Below are positions 49,210-58,727 of a DNA stretch of 64,000 nucleotides, piece by piece. The stretch covers positions 1 to 64,000 of the forward strand of contig NZ_CP084265.1 in assembly GCF_022879595.1 (NCBI RefSeq), read 5' to 3'. The position numbers were made by a program, and so were the translations under genes. The notes under the pieces were generated by a model. It made no database searches and had not been told where the DNA came from. It was given only the letters and a program-made list of their open reading frames with translations. Position 1 is the first letter of the stretch, and each line of letters begins with the position of its first letter. Source of the DNA: Caballeronia sp. Lep1P3 (GTDB lineage Bacteria > Pseudomonadota > Gammaproteobacteria > Burkholderiales > Burkholderiaceae).

Positions 49210-49265
49210 CGCCCGGCGCATCGCGCCGCCGGGCGCGTCGTGTCTTCTTTCTGTCGCTTTTTCGC
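49210..49265 (+). terminator. Possible terminator after pckG
   Basis: CGCCCGGCG (49210-49218) pairs with CGCCGGGCG (49227-49235); the following DNA is T-rich (TTTCTGTCGCTTTTTC) but the T-run is not immediate. Confidence 0.4.
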
Positions 49266-49435
49266 ACCGGAAGATGACCGAACGGTCATCTTTCTCCGCC
49301 GAACGCCTTTCTCTGACGAATTTTTTCGAAAAGTCCCGCGCTGCCCGCAACTTCTGCACGAATCGCCAAGTCCTAGGATAATTCTGAATTGCCTTGCAGC
49401 AGAATTTATAGCCGCCTGGCGGCAGGAGTTGTCCC

Positions 49436-50536
49436 ATGGATCATTTGCAGTCGATGAGAGTGTTCGTCCGCGTCGCCGATCTCGGCAGTTTTGCCCGAGC
49501 CGCGAGCGCGATGGACATCTCGAACGCAGTGGCGACGCGGCATGTCGCGGATCTCGAAGGTCGCCTCGGCACGCGTCTGCTCAACCGCACCACGCGCAGT
49601 CTTTCGCTGACCGAATCCGGTCAGGTTTATCTGGAGCGCGCGCGCCAGATTCTCGACGAACTCGAAGATGTCGAGCAGATGGTCGTCGCGCGCAATCACG
49701 AGCCGCTCGGCTCGCTGCGAATCGTCGCGCCGGTCGTCTTCGGGCTGCACAATCTCGCGCCGGTGCTTCAGACCTACGCGCAGCGTTATCCGAAAGTCGT
49801 TCCGGATGTGACGCTCGTCGATCGTCAGGTCGATCTCGTCGAGGAAGGATTCGACGTCGGCATCGTGATCGCGCGGCAAGTGAAAAGCGCGAGCGTCGTG
49901 ACGCGCCGCCTGACGACCGGCTGCATGACGGTCTGCGCGACGCCCGACTATCTGGAGAAGCACGGCACGCCGACGCGCCCCGAGCACTTGCTCGAGCATC
50001 CTTGCCTGAGTCTGCCGTCCGAATATTGGGGCGACGAGCGCGTGTTCACCGGTCCGGACGGCGAAGTGCGCGTGCGGCCGCAGAACGTCATCATCGCGAA
50101 CAATACGGAAATGCTGCGGCAGTTCGCGCTGCTCGGCATGGGTATCGCGATTCTGCCGAGCTATCTGATCGGCAACGACATGAAGCGCGGGCAGCTCGTG
50201 CGGCTGCTCGGTGACTATCAGTTGCCGCAGGTCGAGATCAACGTCGCGTATCCGAGCCGGCGGCACTTGCCCGCGAAGGTGCGCACGTTCATCGATCACC
50301 TTGTCGAGCATTTCAGCCAGACGCCGAATCACCAGTTCGGCGAGCAATGGATTCGCGATGGCATCGGCAAGCCGGCGCCCGCCGCGAGCAGCGCGCAGGC
50401 GCACTACGAAGAGGCCGATGAACCCGAAGCGCCGCCGCCCGCGCCGCGTCCGCGATCGATGGACGGGGAACTGGGGCCGAAGCTGTCGAAGCCGTCGCGC
50501 ACGCGCGGGCGCTTGCCGGCGGCGTCGCCTTTCTGA
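49436..50536 (+). CDS. LysR-family transcriptional regulator
   Basis: The 366-residue protein has the N-terminal winged HTH of LysR regulators (MDHLQSMRVFVRVADLGSFA, then NRTTRSLSLTESGQVYLERA) and a periplasmic-binding-like effector domain (about 90-295). Within LysR it resembles the CrgA/DmlR group. About 65 extra C-terminal residues rich in Pro, Ala and Arg (EAPPPAPRPRSMDG) follow the usual end near residue 300. The target is not evident from the neighbours. Confidence 0.9.
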   Translation: MDHLQSMRVFVRVADLGSFARAASAMDISNAVATRHVADLEGRLGTRLLNRTTRSLSLTESGQVYLERARQILDELEDVEQMVVARNHEPLGSLRIVAPVVFGLHNLAPVLQTYAQRYPKVVPDVTLVDRQVDLVEEGFDVGIVIARQVKSASVVTRRLTTGCMTVCATPDYLEKHGTPTRPEHLLEHPCLSLPSEYWGDERVFTGPDGEVRVRPQNVIIANNTEMLRQFALLGMGIAILPSYLIGNDMKRGQLVRLLGDYQLPQVEINVAYPSRRHLPAKVRTFIDHLVEHFSQTPNHQFGEQWIRDGIGKPAPAASSAQAHYEEADEPEAPPPAPRPRSMDGELGPKLSKPSRTRGRLPAASPF

Positions 50537-50580
50537 GCGGCGCGTTCGGCTTCGCGGTTCGCGCCAAGCCGTAACCGCTG

Positions 50581-50624
50581 GAACGAAAAAGCCCGCGAGT
50601 TTCTTCGCGGGCTTTTTTTCGTTC
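50581..50624. terminator. Bidirectional terminator between LysR gene and topB
   Basis: The stem GCCCGCGA/TCGCGGGC has A5 before and T7 after it, and is extended by GAACGA/TCGTTC. It ends both convergent genes. Confidence 0.85.
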
Positions 50625-50650
50625 TGACAGCGCGTTCGCGGCGCGGCCGA

Positions 50651-53311
50651 TCAGCCCGCCTTGCGCGCCGCCGTTTTCTTCGCCGCCGCCTTTTTCGCGG
50701 GCGCCTTCTTCGCGGCAACCGTCTTCGTCGCGGCCTTTGCGCGCGTGGTCTTGGCGGCCACGGCGACGTCGCTATCGCCTTCGTCGGCGCTGTCGTTCTG
50801 CGCTTCCGATGCCGCACCGCGCTTGACCGCCGCCGTCTTCGCGCCCGGCCTCGGCTCCTTCTTTTCGAATTCGAAGCCGATCTTGCCGTCCGGCTGCTTC
50901 ACGAGAAACGCCTTGAAGTTCCGTCCGGTTCGCGACGACTTGAAGTTCGTCAGCAAGTCCGTGCGCCCTTCGTTCAGGAGCTTCTCCATCTGCTCGCGCG
51001 CGATTTCCTGCTGCAGGATGACCTTGCCCGAACGGAAATCACAGGTTTTCGGATTCGCGACGGAGTTCTCGCACACGAAGCTCATGCCATGCTCGAACAC
51101 GCGCGACTGGCACTTCGGGCACGCGCCGACCGGCGTCTGCTCGGAGAAATCGGGCGGTTCGCCGTCTTCGCCGCCCGCGTCCTGACCGAAATCGAATTCG
51201 AGCTTGAAGTTCTTGATTTCGTCGTCGAAGGCGAGCTTCAGAATCGCCGAAAAAGGACGACCCATCTTGCTGCGGAATCCCGACAGCGGCCCGATCGTCT
51301 TTTCGCGCAGCAACTCCTCGACTTCCGGAATCTCGAACTGACGGCCGCCCGGAATCTTGGAAATGGAGAATTCGCACTTCGTGCACGCGAAGCGCCGATA
51401 GTTTTCCTTCACCTGCGCGCCGCAGTTCGGGCACGGCGTGGCGAGCGTCGCGTAGTCGCCGGGAATCGTGTCGGAATCGTATTCCTTCGCCCGCTTGACA
51501 ATGGTTTGCGTCATGCGCGCGATTTCCTGCATGAACGCATCGCGATGCAGGTTGCCGCGCTCCATCTGCGAGAGCTTGTGCTCCCATTCGCCGGTCAACT
51601 CCGGCGCGGTCAGTTCCTCGACGCCCAGGCCGCGCAGAAGCGTCATCAACTGGAACGCCTTGGCGGTCGGAATCAGCTCGCGGCCTTCGCGCACCATGTA
51701 CTTCTCGCCGAGCAGCCCTTCGATGATCGCGGCGCGTGTCGCTGGCGTGCCGAGGCCCTTCGCGGCCATCGCTTCGCGCAATTCTTCGTCTTCGACGAGC
51801 TTGCCCGCGCCTTCCATCGCGGAGAGCAGCGACGCCTCGTTGTAGCGCGCGGGCGGTTTCGTGACGAGGCCGTGCGCCTCGACCTTCTCGACATCCACCT
51901 TTTCGCCCTTCTGCACCGGCACGAGATTGCCTTCCTCGCCCGCCGCTTCGCGTCCGTAGATCTGCAGCCAGCCCGGCTCGACGAGCACCTTGCCTTCCGT
52001 CTTGAAATGATGCCCCGAGACTTCGGTGATGCGCGTCGTCACGAGATACTCCGCTGCCGGGAAGAACACCGCCAGGAAGCGCTTCACGACGAGGTCGTAC
52101 AGCTTCTGCTCGGGCTCGGACAGCGACTTCGGCGCTTGCAGCGTCGGAATGATGGCGAAGTGGTCGCTGATCTTCGAGTTGTCGAAAATGCGCTTGTTCG
52201 GCTTCACCCAGCCCTTGTCCAGCACTTGCTTGGCAAACGGCAGGTAGTTGTTGCTCTCCTTGAGCATGGTCAGCGTTTCCTTGACCGTGCCCAGATAGTC
52301 TTCCGGCAGCGCGCGCGAATCGGTACGCGGGTAAGTGAGCACCTTGTGCTTTTCATACAGCGCCTGCGCGAGGCCGAGCGTGTTCTTCGCGGAGAACCCG
52401 AAGCGGCCGTTGGCTTCGCGCTGAAGGCTCGTCAAGTCGAAGAGCAGCGGCGACATTTGCGTGGACGGCTTCGATTCCTCCGTCACGCTGCCCGTCTTGC
52501 CGCGACACGCCGCGACGATGGATTCCGCCGCCGGCAGGCTCCACAGACGCGAGTCGCGTTGCTCGGGATCGTTCTCGACGCGCTTGAACTTCGGGTCGAA
52601 CCAGCGGCCTTCGTAGATGCCTTTCGCCGCGACGAATTCGCCGCGCACTTCCCAATAGTCGCGCGGCACGAAGCGGCGGATTTTCTCCTCGCGTTCGACG
52701 ACGATGGACAACGTTGGCGTCTGAACGCGGCCGACTGTCGTCAGAAAGAAACCGCCGCCCTTGCTGTTGAACGCGGTCATCGCGCGCGTGCCGTTGATGC
52801 CGACGAGCCAGTCCGCCTCCGAGCGGCAGCGCGCGGCATCCGCGAGCGGCTGCATGTCGGCGTCGCTGCGCAGGTGCGCGAAGCCTTCGCGGATGGCGGC
52901 CGGCGTCATCGACTGGAGCCAGAGGCGCTGCACCGGCTGCTTCGCCTTCGCGTGCTGCGCGATCAGACGGAAAATCAGCTCGCCCTCGCGCCCCGCGTCG
53001 CATGCGTTGATAAGCCGGTCGATGTCCTTGCGCTTCAGCAGCTTCGTGAGCACCTTCAGGCGCGCCTCGCTTTTCGCGATCGGATTCAGATCGAAGTGAG
53101 GCGGGATGACGGGCAGGTTCGCGAAGCTCCACTTGCCGCGCTTGACGTCGTATTCCTCCGGCGCGGCGATTTCAAGCAGGTGGCCGACCGCGGACGAGAG
53201 CACGTAATCGTCGCTCTCGTAGTACTCGTCATGCTTCGTGAAGCCGCCCAGCGCGCGCGCGATGTCGTTCGCGACGGAGGGCTTCTCGGCGATGATCAGG
53301 GCTTTGGACAT
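50651..53311 (-). CDS. topB: DNA topoisomerase III
   Basis: TopB is a type IA topoisomerase that decatenates DNA and resolves recombination or replication intermediates. The 886 residues start with the TOPRIM domain (MSKALIIAEKPSVANDIARA), and the catalytic Tyr327 is in TYPRTDSRALPEDYL. The central AGREGELIFRLIAQHAK block is typical. The C-terminal part has two cysteine clusters (CPNCGAQV...CTKC; CPKCQSRV...C) of topoisomerase zinc-ribbon type. It is much longer than E. coli TopB (653) through these and an Ala/Lys-rich tail (PAKKAAAKKTAARKAG), which is usual in Burkholderiaceae. Confidence 0.93.
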   Translation of the reverse strand: MSKALIIAEKPSVANDIARALGGFTKHDEYYESDDYVLSSAVGHLLEIAAPEEYDVKRGKWSFANLPVIPPHFDLNPIAKSEARLKVLTKLLKRKDIDRLINACDAGREGELIFRLIAQHAKAKQPVQRLWLQSMTPAAIREGFAHLRSDADMQPLADAARCRSEADWLVGINGTRAMTAFNSKGGGFFLTTVGRVQTPTLSIVVEREEKIRRFVPRDYWEVRGEFVAAKGIYEGRWFDPKFKRVENDPEQRDSRLWSLPAAESIVAACRGKTGSVTEESKPSTQMSPLLFDLTSLQREANGRFGFSAKNTLGLAQALYEKHKVLTYPRTDSRALPEDYLGTVKETLTMLKESNNYLPFAKQVLDKGWVKPNKRIFDNSKISDHFAIIPTLQAPKSLSEPEQKLYDLVVKRFLAVFFPAAEYLVTTRITEVSGHHFKTEGKVLVEPGWLQIYGREAAGEEGNLVPVQKGEKVDVEKVEAHGLVTKPPARYNEASLLSAMEGAGKLVEDEELREAMAAKGLGTPATRAAIIEGLLGEKYMVREGRELIPTAKAFQLMTLLRGLGVEELTAPELTGEWEHKLSQMERGNLHRDAFMQEIARMTQTIVKRAKEYDSDTIPGDYATLATPCPNCGAQVKENYRRFACTKCEFSISKIPGGRQFEIPEVEELLREKTIGPLSGFRSKMGRPFSAILKLAFDDEIKNFKLEFDFGQDAGGEDGEPPDFSEQTPVGACPKCQSRVFEHGMSFVCENSVANPKTCDFRSGKVILQQEIAREQMEKLLNEGRTDLLTNFKSSRTGRNFKAFLVKQPDGKIGFEFEKKEPRPGAKTAAVKRGAASEAQNDSADEGDSDVAVAAKTTRAKAATKTVAAKKAPAKKAAAKKTAARKAG

Positions 53312-53482
53312 GACTCAATATGGTTGGGTACGGGCAGCGGCCCCGTTTGGGCCGCTTTAACGTCCGCTTTATAGCACAGGCTTTGCGCCGTGCGCGCCGC
53401 GGCTGCGATAAGCACGCTCGCCCGATTGGCGCGTCGCAGACGTCTCGAAACCGGCTACGAACCGGAAATGCAGCGGTTTTGT

Positions 53483-53860
53483 CTACGCCGTAGCAAGCGC
53501 CGGACGCAGTTTCGGCGCGCCGGTCACGTTCGGCAGCGCGGTCAGGTCCATGAGCATCCGCTCTACGATCGACGCCTGCGGCAGCACCGTGCCGAAGAAG
53601 CGCGTCGCCGCGGAATCTTCGATCAGGATCGTCGGGAAGTTTTCGACATCGAGATCGTCGAAGCGATCCGCGTGGTTCTCGATATCGATCCAGGCGAAGC
53701 AGATGTCCGGATGCGCGGCCGCCAGCCTGTCGAAGCCCTCGCGGTATTCGCGGCAAGTGCCGCACCACTCGGCGCACAGGCACGCGACGAAGAGCGTCCC
53801 CGGCACGGCGATGCGCTCGGCGATTTCTTCGGCGTCGGTATCGAGGTTCAACGCGGACAT
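53483..53860 (-). CDS. Thioredoxin-like protein
   Basis: The 125-residue protein has a thioredoxin fold with the active site WCGTC (Cys33, Cys36; CAEWCGTCREYREGF) and the cis-Pro region NFPTILI. It has no signal peptide, so it is probably a cytosolic thiol-disulfide protein. I used the ATG at 53860 (MSALNLDTDAEEIAERI); the frame is open 27 codons further up. It lies between dprA and topB on the same strand. Confidence 0.85.
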   Translation of the reverse strand: MSALNLDTDAEEIAERIAVPGTLFVACLCAEWCGTCREYREGFDRLAAAHPDICFAWIDIENHADRFDDLDVENFPTILIEDSAATRFFGTVLPQASIVERMLMDLTALPNVTGAPKLRPALATA

Positions 53861-53950
53861 GGGGTGTGCGCAATCCTTTCTTTGGCGAACTAGCGGCTCG
53901 TTTTCGGCTATCTGCGGCCGATTTTTCCGCGAATGTAGCACGTGGCGCGC

Positions 53951-55168
53951 TTACGAGCGCTCGAGCGCCGCGTACCGTCCGCCGGGCAGCGCCGTGAGCC
54001 GGCCGGCGAGTTCCAGTTCGAGCAGCGCGCCCTGCAGCGCCGCGCCGTCGAGATCGGTGCGCGCGGCGAGAATTTCAAGCGTCGCGGGCGCGTGGCCGAG
54101 CGCGGCCAGCACCGTTTCCGCATCCGCACCCGGCGCGGCTTCGGCGACGCTCGCGGACGCCCACGACGCGCTCGCCGGCCGAGGCTTGCCGCGCCTCGCC
54201 CGTGCGCCGGCGTGCGCAGCCGGAAAGCCAAATTCTTCGAGCACGTCTTCCGGCGTTTCGACGAGCTTCGCGCCCTGTTTGATGATGCGGTGACAACCCT
54301 GCGACAACGGCGCGTGAATGGAGCCGGGAATCGCGAAGACATCGCGCCCCATTTCGTTGGCGAGGCGCGCGGTAATGAGCGATCCGGAGCGCATCGCCGC
54401 CTCGACGATCAGCACGCCGCCCGACAGCCCGGCGATCAGCCGGTTGCGCTGCGGGAAATTCGCCGAGCGCGCAGGCGTGCCGAGCGGCCATTCCGACAGA
54501 ATCGCGCCGTCGCGGGCGATGTCATGCGCGAGCGTATGGTTGTGCGCCGGATACACGAGGTCCGCGCCCGTGCCGATCACCGCAATCGTCCCGCCGCAGC
54601 CCTCCAGCGCGCCGCGATGCGCCGCCGCGTCGATGCCGAGCGCAAGCCCCGACACCACGGCCACGCCCGCCTCAGAGATCGCCCGCGCGAAGCGGCGCGC
54701 GTCTTCGGTGCCCTGCGGCGTGGCGTGCCGGCTGCCGACGATGGCGACCGCGCGCGACTGCAGCACGTCGAGCCGTCCTTTCGCGTAGAGCAGCGGCGGC
54801 GGATCGGGCATCGTGAGCAGCGCCTGCGGATAGTCGGCGTCGGCGAGCGTCAGCACGCGGTTGCCGGGCTCCGACGCCCATTCGCGCACGCGTTCAATAT
54901 AGTGGTCAAACGCGGCGCCTTCGATATCGGCGGGCGGCGCGACGACGGCCTTCGCCGCGGCCTCGTCGGTGCATTGCGCGAGCGCGGCGAAGCTCTCCGC
55001 GAGCACTTCGAGCGGGCCGCCGAACGTCGCGAGCAGCGTGCGCAACGCGAGCGGACGCAGACCTTTGGCATGCGCGAGGCGCAGCCAGGCGCGCAGTTCG
55101 TCGGCGTCGCGCGCGCACGCGCCGGTTGCGGGAAGCGCCGACTCGGTCGGCAAGGTGGCGGTCGTCAT
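53951..55168 (-). CDS. dprA: DNA-processing protein DprA
   Basis: DprA loads RecA on incoming single-stranded DNA during natural transformation. The 405 residues contain the Rossmann-like DprA domain (AIVGSRHATPQGTEDARRFA; VVSGLALGIDAAAHRGALEG; FPQRNRLIAGLSGGVLIVEA) and a C-terminal winged helix (about 340-405, LDGAALQGALLELELAGRLT). I used the ATG at 55168 (MTTATLPTESALP). It is divergent from def, an arrangement common in proteobacteria. Confidence 0.93.
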   Translation of the reverse strand: MTTATLPTESALPATGACARDADELRAWLRLAHAKGLRPLALRTLLATFGGPLEVLAESFAALAQCTDEAAAKAVVAPPADIEGAAFDHYIERVREWASEPGNRVLTLADADYPQALLTMPDPPPLLYAKGRLDVLQSRAVAIVGSRHATPQGTEDARRFARAISEAGVAVVSGLALGIDAAAHRGALEGCGGTIAVIGTGADLVYPAHNHTLAHDIARDGAILSEWPLGTPARSANFPQRNRLIAGLSGGVLIVEAAMRSGSLITARLANEMGRDVFAIPGSIHAPLSQGCHRIIKQGAKLVETPEDVLEEFGFPAAHAGARARRGKPRPASASWASASVAEAAPGADAETVLAALGHAPATLEILAARTDLDGAALQGALLELELAGRLTALPGGRYAALERS

Positions 55169-55367
55169 GTTAAGATTTTTGGTCCCGAACAAATCAAGAA
55201 TCGTCGCCTGGCCGCGCTTTCGGCCCGTAGCGACGCTGTCTGCCGCTTGCCGGCGGCGTTGAATCCGGTGGATTCACCCGCATATCTTCGGCATGCCGCC
55301 AGCCACCCGCAACCTGGCCGAATGGCCGACTTCACACGCGTCGCGGCGCGCGTAGACAATCCGAATC

Positions 55368-55871
55368 ATGGCTCTGCTCAAGATACTCAACTACCCGGAC
55401 AAACGGCTCAACAAGGTGGCGAAGCCCGTCGCCGTGGTGGACGACCGCATCCGCAAGCTCGTGGCGGACATGGCCGAGACCATGTACGCGGCGCCGGGGG
55501 TCGGTCTCGCGGCGACGCAGGTGGACGTGCACGAGCGCGTGATCGTCATCGACGTGTCGGACGCGCATAACGAACTGATGGTCTTCATCAATCCGGAGAT
55601 CGTCTGGGCGAGCGAAGTCAGGAAGGACTGGGAAGAGGGCTGTTTGTCGGTGCCTGGCATCTACGATGTCGTCGAGCGGCCGGACAAGGTGCGCGTGAAG
55701 GCGCTGAACGAAAAGGGCGAGCCGTTCGAGATCGACTGCGACGGGCTGCTCGCCGTGTGCATCCAGCACGAGATCGATCACCTGGACGGGCATGTGTTCG
55801 TCGAATACCTGTCGGCGCTGAAGCAGACGCGCATTCGCGGCAAGATGAAAAAGCTCGAAAAAGCGCTCTGA
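55368..55871 (+). CDS. def: Peptide deformylase
   Basis: Def removes the formyl group from the N-terminal Met of new proteins. The 167 residues carry all three motifs: GVGLAATQV (43-51), EEGCLSVPG with the metal Cys, and HEIDHLDG with the catalytic Glu and two metal His. It is the first gene of the def-fmt unit; fmt starts 53 bp after its stop. Confidence 0.97.
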   Translation: MALLKILNYPDKRLNKVAKPVAVVDDRIRKLVADMAETMYAAPGVGLAATQVDVHERVIVIDVSDAHNELMVFINPEIVWASEVRKDWEEGCLSVPGIYDVVERPDKVRVKALNEKGEPFEIDCDGLLAVCIQHEIDHLDGHVFVEYLSALKQTRIRGKMKKLEKAL

Positions 55872-55924
55872 GCGGCGGTACGATTCAGGTTTTTGCAGGC
55901 GCGCCACAAACGGCGCTTTGATCG

Positions 55925-56914
55925 ATGACTCAATCGCTGCGTGTCGTTTTCGCCGGTACGCCTGAATTCGCCGCCGCCGCGCTCGCGGCCATCCATGCGG
56001 CAGGCTTTTCCGTTCCCCTCGTCCTCACGCAGCCCGACCGCCCGGCCGGGCGCGGCATGAAACTGACCGCGAGTCCGGTCAAGCGCTTCGCGCTCGAGCA
56101 GGGCCTCGCCGTCGCGCAGCCGACATCGCTGCGGCGCGCGGGCAAATATCCGCAGGAAGCGGCCGACGCCATCGAACAGTTGGGCGCCACGCCGCACGAT
56201 GTGATGGTGGTCGCCGCCTACGGCCTGATCCTGCCGCAGGAAGTGCTCGACATTCCGCCGCGCGGCGCCATCAATATTCACGCGTCGCTGCTGCCGCGCT
56301 GGCGCGGGGCCGCGCCGATTCATCGCGCGATCGAAGCGGGCGACGCGCAAACCGGCATCACGCTGATGCAAATGGATGCCGGCCTCGACACCGGCGCGAT
56401 GATCCGCGAGGCGCGCACGCCCATTAATCCCGACGACACGACCGCAACGCTCCACGATCGTCTCGCGCATATGGGCGCGGGACTGATCGTCGGCGCGCTG
56501 CGCGATCTGCAACGCGACGGCACGCTCGCGTCCACCCCGCAGCCCGAAGAAGGCGCCACTTACGCGGAGAAGATTGCCAAGCACGAGGCGGCGCTCGACT
56601 GGCGCCGCCCGGCGGAAGAACTCGCGCGGCAAGTGCGCGCGTTCGATCCGTTCCCCGGCGCGTTCGGCACGCTGGACACCGCCGCGATCAAGATCTGGGC
56701 GGCACAGGCCGTCGATGGCGCGGGCGAGCCGGGCGTCATCGCCGATGTTTCGCCGGACGGCATCGTCGTGAATTGCGGCACGGGCGCGCTTCGCCTGACG
56801 CAGCTTCAGAAGCCGGGCGGCAAGCGCTTGCCGGTGCGCGAGTTTCTCGCGGGCGCGGGCGTATCCAGAGGACAGCGATTCGCCGTTCCGGACCACGCGC
56901 CCGGCATAGAATAA
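55925..56914 (+). CDS. fmt: Methionyl-tRNA formyltransferase
   Basis: Fmt formylates initiator Met-tRNA with 10-formyl-tetrahydrofolate. The 329 residues start with [20 protein letters not shown] and contain the formyltransferase motif [20 protein letters not shown] with the catalytic Asn-His pair and the downstream [10 protein letters not shown] (Asp); the C-terminal domain begins near 210. Its partner def is upstream. Confidence 0.97.
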   Translation: MTQSLRVVFAGTPEFAAAALAAIHAAGFSVPLVLTQPDRPAGRGMKLTASPVKRFALEQGLAVAQPTSLRRAGKYPQEAADAIEQLGATPHDVMVVAAYGLILPQEVLDIPPRGAINIHASLLPRWRGAAPIHRAIEAGDAQTGITLMQMDAGLDTGAMIREARTPINPDDTTATLHDRLAHMGAGLIVGALRDLQRDGTLASTPQPEEGATYAEKIAKHEAALDWRRPAEELARQVRAFDPFPGAFGTLDTAAIKIWAAQAVDGAGEPGVIADVSPDGIVVNCGTGALRLTQLQKPGGKRLPVREFLAGAGVSRGQRFAVPDHAPGIE

Positions 56915-56941
56915 AGTCGCTCACGCTCAACGGAGTCCGCA

Positions 56942-57589
56942 ATGCTCGGCATCACCGGTTTCGCCTTCTTTCTCGTCGCCGTCTTTCTGCTGAACGTCAC
57001 GCCCGGTCCCGACACCGCGTATATCGTCGGGCGCAGCGTCGCGCAGGGACGCGGCGCGGGCATCGTCTCGGCGCTCGGCATCTCGGCGGGCTGCATCGTG
57101 CATACGCTCGCTTGCGCCTTCGGCCTCACGGCCATTCTCGCGGCATCGGCGACGGCGTTCACCGTCGTCAAGATCGCCGGCGCGATGTATCTGATCTACC
57201 TCGGCGTGCGGCTCGTCTTCGCGAAAGACGACGCGGCGAGCGAGGCGGCATCGGCGCAAGCGAGCGCGAAGTCCGCGCCGAAGTCGCTGCGCCAGCTCTT
57301 CACGCAAGGGTTCGTCACCAACGTGCTGAACCCGAAAGTCGTGCTCTTCTTCGTCTCGTTCTTCCCGCAGTTCGTCGCCGCCGACAGTCCGCACAAAACC
57401 CTCGCGTTCCTCACGCTCGGCCTCGTGTTCATCGCGATGAGCACGGTCTGGAACAGCTTCGTCGCGTGGATCGCGGGCAGCGTCACTGAGCGTTTCTCGG
57501 GCAAGCCTGGCGTGAAAAAGTGGCTGGATCGCGGCGTGGGCAGCGCGTTCGTCGGCCTCGGCATCAAACTGGCGACATCGCACAGATAG
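56942..57589 (+). CDS. LysE-family amino-acid exporter
   Basis: The 215-residue protein has six hydrophobic segments and the family start LLNVTPGPDTAYIVGRSVAQ, followed by GISAGCIVHTLACAFGL and GFVTNVLNPKVVLFFVSFFP. LysE/RhtB proteins export amino acids or homoserine lactones through the inner membrane; the substrate here is unknown. It lies 27 bp after fmt. Confidence 0.9.
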   Translation: MLGITGFAFFLVAVFLLNVTPGPDTAYIVGRSVAQGRGAGIVSALGISAGCIVHTLACAFGLTAILAASATAFTVVKIAGAMYLIYLGVRLVFAKDDAASEAASAQASAKSAPKSLRQLFTQGFVTNVLNPKVVLFFVSFFPQFVAADSPHKTLAFLTLGLVFIAMSTVWNSFVAWIAGSVTERFSGKPGVKKWLDRGVGSAFVGLGIKLATSHR

Positions 57590-57706
57590 TTGAATTATTC
57601 GCGGACGCCCCTATCTAACGTTTTGCTTACAATGGCCGTCCCGGTCGATACCGCCGGGACCACCGCGCGAAGTGCGCACCGTATTCAGGGAGAGGGAGCA
57701 CCGCAT

Positions 57707-58561
57707 ATGTTCAACTGGGTCAAAACCGCGATGCTGATGGCAGCGATCACGGCCCTTTTCGTCGTGATCGGCGGGATGATCGGCGGCTCGAAAGGCATGA
57801 TGCTCGCGCTGATCGTCGCGCTCGGCATGAATTTCTTCTCGTACTGGTTCTCGGACAAGATGGTCCTGCGCATGTACAACGCGCAGGAAGTCGATGAAAC
57901 CACCGCGCCGCAGTTCTATCGCATGGTGCGCGAACTCGCCACGCGCGCGCAATTGCCGATGCCGCGCGTCTATCTCATCAACGAAGACGCGCCGAACGCG
58001 TTCGCCACGGGCCGCAATCCGGAACACGCGGCGGTCGCGGCGACCACCGGGATTCTGCGCGTGCTGTCCGAGCGCGAAATGCGCGGCGTGATGGCGCATG
58101 AACTTGCGCACGTGAAGCATCGCGACATCCTCATTTCGACCATCTCGGCAACGATGGCCGGCGCAATCTCCGCGCTCGCGAACTTCGCGATGTTCTTCGG
58201 CGGACGCGATGAAGAAGGCCGCCCGGCCAACCCGATCGCCAGCATCGCCGTTGCGATTCTCGCGCCGATCGCGGGCGCGATGATCCAGATGGCGATTTCC
58301 CGCGCGCGCGAATTCGAGGCGGACCGCGGCGGCGCGGCGATTTCGGGCGATCCGCAAGCGCTCGCGAGCGCGCTCGAGAAAATTCACGCGTATGCGTCGG
58401 GCGTGCCGTTCCCGGCAGCGGAAGCGCATCCGGCCACCGCGCAGATGATGATCATGAATCCGCTCTCCGGCGGCGGCATCGCCAATCTGTTCTCGACGCA
58501 CCCGTCCACCGAAGAGCGCGTCGCGCGTCTCATGGAAATGGCGCGCACCGGGCGCATCTGA
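57707..58561 (+). CDS. htpX: Membrane zinc metalloprotease HtpX
   Basis: HtpX degrades misfolded inner-membrane proteins. The 284 residues have N-terminal helices ([40 protein letters not shown]), the zinc site [10 protein letters not shown] (His131, Glu132, His135) and the third ligand in [11 protein letters not shown] used the ATG at 57707 after GGAG; the open frame begins 39 codons upstream. A terminator follows. Confidence 0.95.
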   Translation: MFNWVKTAMLMAAITALFVVIGGMIGGSKGMMLALIVALGMNFFSYWFSDKMVLRMYNAQEVDETTAPQFYRMVRELATRAQLPMPRVYLINEDAPNAFATGRNPEHAAVAATTGILRVLSEREMRGVMAHELAHVKHRDILISTISATMAGAISALANFAMFFGGRDEEGRPANPIASIAVAILAPIAGAMIQMAISRAREFEADRGGAAISGDPQALASALEKIHAYASGVPFPAAEAHPATAQMMIMNPLSGGGIANLFSTHPSTEERVARLMEMARTGRI

Positions 58562-58592
58562 ACGCAAGCGTCTTCGCGGCGCGTTGCACGAG

Positions 58593-58626
58593 AGGCCGCT
58601 CCGGGCGTATGGGAGCGGCCTTTTTT
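58593..58626 (+). terminator. Rho-independent terminator after htpX
   Basis: GGCCGCTCC-gggcgtat-GGGAGCGGCC is followed by TTTTTT. It separates htpX from the rsmB operon. Confidence 0.85.
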
Positions 58627-58727
58627 CGCTGATGGAACCGCTCGGCGCACGAACCGGGCGCATTTGCCGCGCACGTTACAATCGTCGTTTGCACGCGTGC
58701 GCAAGCCGCAGAACTCCCGCATCCGAC